DNA of 7,959 nt, from contig JAFONG010000013.1 of NCBI GenBank assembly GCA_017418585.1, positions 1 to 7,959 on the forward strand, in the 5' to 3' direction. The DNA is from Erysipelotrichaceae bacterium. GTDB taxonomy: Bacteria > Bacillota_I > Bacilli_A > Erysipelotrichales > Erysipelotrichaceae. Under the pieces are notes generated by a model that was not told where the DNA came from, ran no database searches, and saw only the letters and a list, made by a program, of their open reading frames with translations. Shown here in pieces: positions 5,302 to 7,959 of the stretch. The translations under genes and the position numbers were made by a program. Each line of letters starts with the position of its first letter. Positions within the stretch are counted from its first letter, which is position 1.

Positions 5302-7626
5302 TCAATGTTTCATAAAGTGATTTTTCACGTAGTTGGCGTTCTTGTCATAACCGCGTTCCGGGTACTTTTCATGCAGTCTACGATAAAGATCATAAGCCTT
5401 GGATGCGGCTTCAGAATTCCCTTTTTCGCCGTCCCGATAATATTTCAGAGCCACCAGCGAATCGACATACCGGATATTGTCGGCATAAAAGGCAGCGGCT
5501 TTTTCGTCGCCTCTTTTTTCTGCATAATTCATCAGATTCTGATAATAGGTTTTCAGCTGTTTTTCTACATTCAGAATACCGATCTTTTCTTTCAGCGAGT
5601 TCTCGATTTCTGCAGCAGAGCGAATCTCCTTCTCTGCCGTAGCATAATCCTGTTTCTTTTCGGCCACCGAAGCAAGAAGATCATGGGCAAAAGCCAGGAT
5701 CCGGGACGAATTGATGCTTCCTTGTTCACGGTATTCCTTTTCGGCTATAGTCAGAAATTCATCGGCAGCCTTACCGGCGGCATAAGCATTGTTTAATCCG
5801 AGATAGGCCTGTATCAGGGTCTTGTATATCTTGAATGTGTAAGAACCGCGGGCAAATTCCCCGTGTTGCTTCGCAACTCCTTCCACAAAAAGCAAGCCTT
5901 CCCGGCACTTTCTTTCAGCCATTCTGAGGTTTTCTTCCGAAGTCTTATCAATCATCAGAAACGCCTCACTGCAATCCCCGTAAAGTCTAACTAAAGTTCT
6001 GGCAAAGTTCGGGTATTTTACCGGATCGCTTGAAAAGACTCTCCTGATCAGCGGTACTGCTTTTTCATAAGAATTGATTGCTTCGCTCCAGTTTTTTTCC
6101 TTGACCGCGATATCGCCCCGGATGATAAGACCCGTGCCTTCCCAGATATATCTGAGCAAATCCGTCTGATAGGTATTCTGCCTCTTTTCTTTTTCGATTT
6201 CACTTAATTCGGCAATGAAATCGTCTGCTGTTTCAAGCATCCTGTCAAGAAAAGCCCTGGCAAGAGACAGTTCATTCTGCCGCACGGAGATTTCAGCAGC
6301 ATACTGGAAAGTTTCGGCCAAAGCGATCTTTTCGCGATTTGTCTTGCCATTTATATTCGAAACCATCATATCTTTCAGCAGTTTCCAGCAGCGTTCATAC
6401 TTCAGAAGATCAGCCCAGCGTAGAGCGGCTGCATTGACGGCCCTGATATAACGATACCGAAGATCTTCATCATCAGTGCCCTCTGTCAGTTTTCTTTCCA
6501 GTAAAACGGCGTATTTCTCCTGATAGAGTGCACTTTGTTCATAATCTCGGTCAACGCCTTGTCCTTTTTCATACATGGACACAAGTTTTTTATAAGCTTC
6601 TTCGACTCCGCCCTCAGCGGCAGCGGTGATCAGAATTCTTGCTTTTTCATGGTCGGTCTCCATATCGATACCGGAAAGGTATGCAAGCCCGATAAAAAAC
6701 ATATGCCGAGGATCATCATTGCCTTTTACATCCAGAGCTTCCTTGATCAGCCTTCCGATCAGATCCGTTTCTTTCTCGGTTCTGATAGGTTCAGGTATCC
6801 CCGGATAATTCTCTGTCAAGGATTTTCTATCTGTTTCTGCAGCTTCTATCGGAAGGATCTTTTTCTCTGACTTGATTGCCATCGGATATTCCGTGGTCAT
6901 GACATAGTTCGGTTTTTCCAGTAAACTCGGCGTTACGACCATCGCAAACAGATCGCTTTTATCAAAAGCATCTCTGATCGATTCGTTGAAATCCTCTCCC
7001 GGAGTCAGAAATTCATCGTACCAGATGGCGATATCGCGGGTGAGAGGATCTCTATGGATAAGCCGCATTACTTCCTGGGCATAACGTCTATCCTTTTTCC
7101 GGTAACTCAGGAAGATGTAGGCTGCAAAAGCCTTTCTGATCTTTTCCAGCATTTCATCTTTCAGTAAAACGGCATCCAGGAAGAGTTTCAGCTTATCCTT
7201 ATATGGTAGAGCCGTCGGATCCGGATCATGTTTATTCAGGATCTGCAGATTTCCGCAGACCTCATTAAAAAGAAACTCCAGTCCCTGTTCTTCCAGTATG
7301 GGCAGAACCGGTATATTCTCTTTGATCGCAAAATCCAGCTCCATACGGGCATCATTTTCCGCCTTTAGAAAACCGCTCGTAACAGGCACCACAAACAAAG
7401 ACATTCCGGAAAGATCCGCAAGATAGTCCTTCCTTTCTTCGACATCCAGACCCGTAATACTTTCTTCCCGATACCAGACGGAAATACTGTCCTGCAATTC
7501 AAAAAGATCAGAGCATATCTCTTCAAAGTACTTTTCTCTGTCGTTTTCTGTCGAACAGAAGAAAACCTTCTGAAGATCCTTCAGTATGGCCGGACTTCTT
7601 TTTGTGTACTTCAAACTCGGTTTCAT
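5302..7626 (-). CDS. Double-TIR protein with Sel1-like and TPR solenoid
   Basis: A 774-residue cytoplasmic protein. Residues 19-110 look like a diverged TIR domain: KVFFCSTENDR, SLFVVPVTSGFLKAENDARM, then MELDFAIKENIPVLPI, with Glu96 at the position of the catalytic glutamate. Residues 168-262 are a clear TIR domain: AYIFLSYRKKDRRYA, IAIWYDEFLTPGEDF, SDLFAMVVTP and TTEYPMAI with Glu246. One or two Sel1-like repeats follow (about 305-375: FFIGLAYLSGI, KLVSMYEKGQGV), then a long helical TPR region (about 390-760) with units such as SEAINSYEKAV. Bacterial TIR domains often hydrolyse NAD+ or make cyclic ADP-ribose signals, and TIR-TPR proteins occur in antiphage systems; activity here is inferred. 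There is no signal peptide or membrane helix. The gene has its own terminator. Its start lies in the left arm of a 337-bp palindrome and lacks a Shine-Dalgarno. Duplicated TIR-Sel1/TPR genes of this look seem common in gut Firmicutes. Confidence 0.9.
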   Translation of the reverse strand: MKPSLKYTKRSPAILKDLQKVFFCSTENDREKYFEEICSDLFELQDSISVWYREESITGLDVEERKDYLADLSGMSLFVVPVTSGFLKAENDARMELDFAIKENIPVLPILEEQGLEFLFNEVCGNLQILNKHDPDPTALPYKDKLKLFLDAVLLKDEMLEKIRKAFAAYIFLSYRKKDRRYAQEVMRLIHRDPLTRDIAIWYDEFLTPGEDFNESIRDAFDKSDLFAMVVTPSLLEKPNYVMTTEYPMAIKSEKKILPIEAAETDRKSLTENYPGIPEPIRTEKETDLIGRLIKEALDVKGNDDPRHMFFIGLAYLSGIDMETDHEKARILITAAAEGGVEEAYKKLVSMYEKGQGVDRDYEQSALYQEKYAVLLERKLTEGTDDEDLRYRYIRAVNAAALRWADLLKYERCWKLLKDMMVSNINGKTNREKIALAETFQYAAEISVRQNELSLARAFLDRMLETADDFIAELSEIEKEKRQNTYQTDLLRYIWEGTGLIIRGDIAVKEKNWSEAINSYEKAVPLIRRVFSSDPVKYPNFARTLVRLYGDCSEAFLMIDKTSEENLRMAERKCREGLLFVEGVAKQHGEFARGSYTFKIYKTLIQAYLGLNNAYAAGKAADEFLTIAEKEYREQGSINSSRILAFAHDLLASVAEKKQDYATAEKEIRSAAEIENSLKEKIGILNVEKQLKTYYQNLMNYAEKRGDEKAAAFYADNIRYVDSLVALKYYRDGEKGNSEAASKAYDLYRRLHEKYPERGYDKNANYVKNHFMKH

Positions 7627-7636
7627 CTTATCTTGT

Positions 7637-7702
7637 ATTTTATCGTATCTTTTATGCTGTTATTTAACACTATCATATCAGCCAAACGGCAGTAAGTTTC
7701 AA
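7637..7702 (-). promoter_or_regulatory. Promoter region of the TIR-TPR gene (two candidate -10 boxes)
   Basis: Two candidates read on the minus strand. TAAAAT at 7642-7637 would start transcription about four bases before the ATG, but lacks a good -35; TTAAAT at 7667-7662 is the nearest, 19 bases away. TATGAT at 7677-7672 with TTGAAA at 7702-7697 has a long 19-base spacer and would give a leader of about 40 bases. Both sets are conserved in the mirror arm. Which is used cannot be settled from sequence. Confidence 0.4.
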
Positions 7703-7771
7703 TCAATGCTCCGCTCTGCGTGAAAAATCTATCTGACTTATGGGTTTTGCAGATTAAACGCAGGTAAATAT

Positions 7772-7810
7772 AAAAAGACGGATGTCCGCATAATGAACAT
7801 CTGTCTTGTT
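7772..7810. terminator. Bidirectional terminator-like hairpin at the palindrome centre
   Basis: AAGACGGATGT (7775-7785) pairs with ACATCTGTCTT (7797-7807), with one G-T position and the loop CCGCATAATGA. T-rich tails follow on both strands: TTGTTTTATTT on plus, and TTTTTATATTT on minus. It lies between two outward-facing promoters, where no terminator would be expected, and is probably a copy of the terminator of an ancestral upstream gene. Confidence 0.6.
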
Positions 7811-7879
7811 TTATTTACCTGCGTTTAATCCGCAAAACCTATAAGTCAGATAGGTTTTTCACGCAGAGCGGAGCATTGA

Positions 7880-7945
7880 TTGAAACTTGCTGAGGTTTGA
7901 CTGATATGATAGTGTTAAATAACAGCATAAAAGATACGATAAAAT
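7880..7945 (+). promoter_or_regulatory. Mirror-image promoter region of the divergent right-hand gene
   Basis: The right arm repeats the left-arm candidates on the plus strand: TTGAAA at 7880-7885, TATGAT at 7905-7910 and TAAAAT at 7940-7945, followed by the ATG at 7956. One arm difference creates a better -35-like TTGACT at 7897-7902, where the left arm has TTGGCT, but no good -10 stands 16-18 bases after it. The two divergent genes may thus be co-regulated, with some difference in strength. Confidence 0.35.
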
Positions 7946-7955
7946 ACAAGATAAG

Positions 7956-7959
7956 ATGA
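7956..7959 (+). CDS. Putative start of a divergent gene, probably a TIR-TPR paralogue, cut by window
   Basis: Only ATGA is visible. It is called because the 55 bases before it are identical to those before the TIR-TPR start on the other strand, whose first bases are also ATGA. If the mirror symmetry continues, the product would begin like the TIR-TPR protein. Nothing of the protein itself can be seen here. Confidence 0.4.

Larger units (their letters stand above)
7623..7959. repeat. 337-bp near-perfect palindrome (two 163-bp inverted arms, 11-nt centre)
   Basis: Bases 7623-7785 are the reverse complement of 7797-7959 without a gap. I count ten mismatched positions (left-arm coordinates 7682, 7688, 7689, 7693, 7728, 7742, 7751, 7771, 7774, 7780), so 153 of 163 pairs match. 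The outer 59 bases of each arm, which hold the start codon and the near promoter, are identical. The centre is 7786-7796. The right arm stops only because the window stops, so the repeat may extend further into coding sequence. This accounts for the whole 333-base stretch without a complete gene. I find no transposase or tyrosine-recombinase gene next to it. It looks like an inverted duplication of a promoter-plus-gene start; an assembly fold-back is the main alternative. Confidence 0.93.

Noticed and set aside
5305..5796. A 163-residue plus-strand frame opposite the TPR region.
   Set aside because: It is the antisense of a long coding gene, hydrophobic in the way expected of such shadows, and has no ribosome binding site.
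7696..7728. A segment reading on the minus strand as TTTTTCACGC...GATTGAAAC, whose end resembles many CRISPR repeats.
   Set aside because: There is only one copy per palindrome arm, with no regularly spaced repeats and no cas genes. The likeness is confined to the last few bases.
7623..7959. Transposon ends or an invertible promoter cassette as an explanation for the inverted arms.
   Set aside because: The arms are separated by only 11 bases, no recombinase or transposase is nearby and no target-site duplication can be seen. Inverting the 11-base centre would change nothing.

Overview
The window reads as part of an anaerobic Bacillota (Firmicutes) chromosome, most likely an Erysipelotrichia- or Clostridia-type gut or oral bacterium. 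This is inferred from the protein families (Amidase_6-like, permuted NlpC/P60-like, TIR with Sel1/TPR repeats), the AGGAGG-type ribosome binding sites, the mid-range GC and the short U-tailed terminators. No marker gene fixes the taxon. Every complete gene lies on the minus strand, so the biological order runs from right to left.

Right end (7623-7959): an almost perfect 337-bp palindrome, with two 163-bp arms about an 11-nt centre and only 10 substitutions. The left arm carries the promoter and start codon of a 774-aa protein with two TIR domains and a Sel1/TPR solenoid (5302-7626). The right arm is a mirror copy ending in ATGA at the window edge, so a second, divergent gene with the same promoter and start region probably begins there. 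The centre is a bidirectional terminator-like hairpin.

Middle (1076-5242): after the TIR gene's terminator, a promoter at 5178-5206 appears to start a minus-strand transcription unit. Its genes are a PlsC-like acyltransferase, a cobalamin-binding-type radical SAM protein and a permuted NlpC/P60 (YiiX/LRAT-like) cysteine hydrolase. These three are joined by two 8-bp start/stop overlaps. They are followed by a two-helix membrane protein of unknown function and a small LEA-like repetitive helical protein. A strong bidirectional hairpin at 1026-1053 closes the unit. The first three genes look like a lipid or envelope modification module (inference).

Left end (1-977): the N-terminal 325 residues of a membrane-anchored Amidase_6-type protein, cut by the window edge. 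The starts of this gene and of the acyltransferase sit only 4-5 nt after a -10 hexamer with no Shine-Dalgarno, which suggests leaderless transcripts. The genes inside the operon have clear Shine-Dalgarno sequences.
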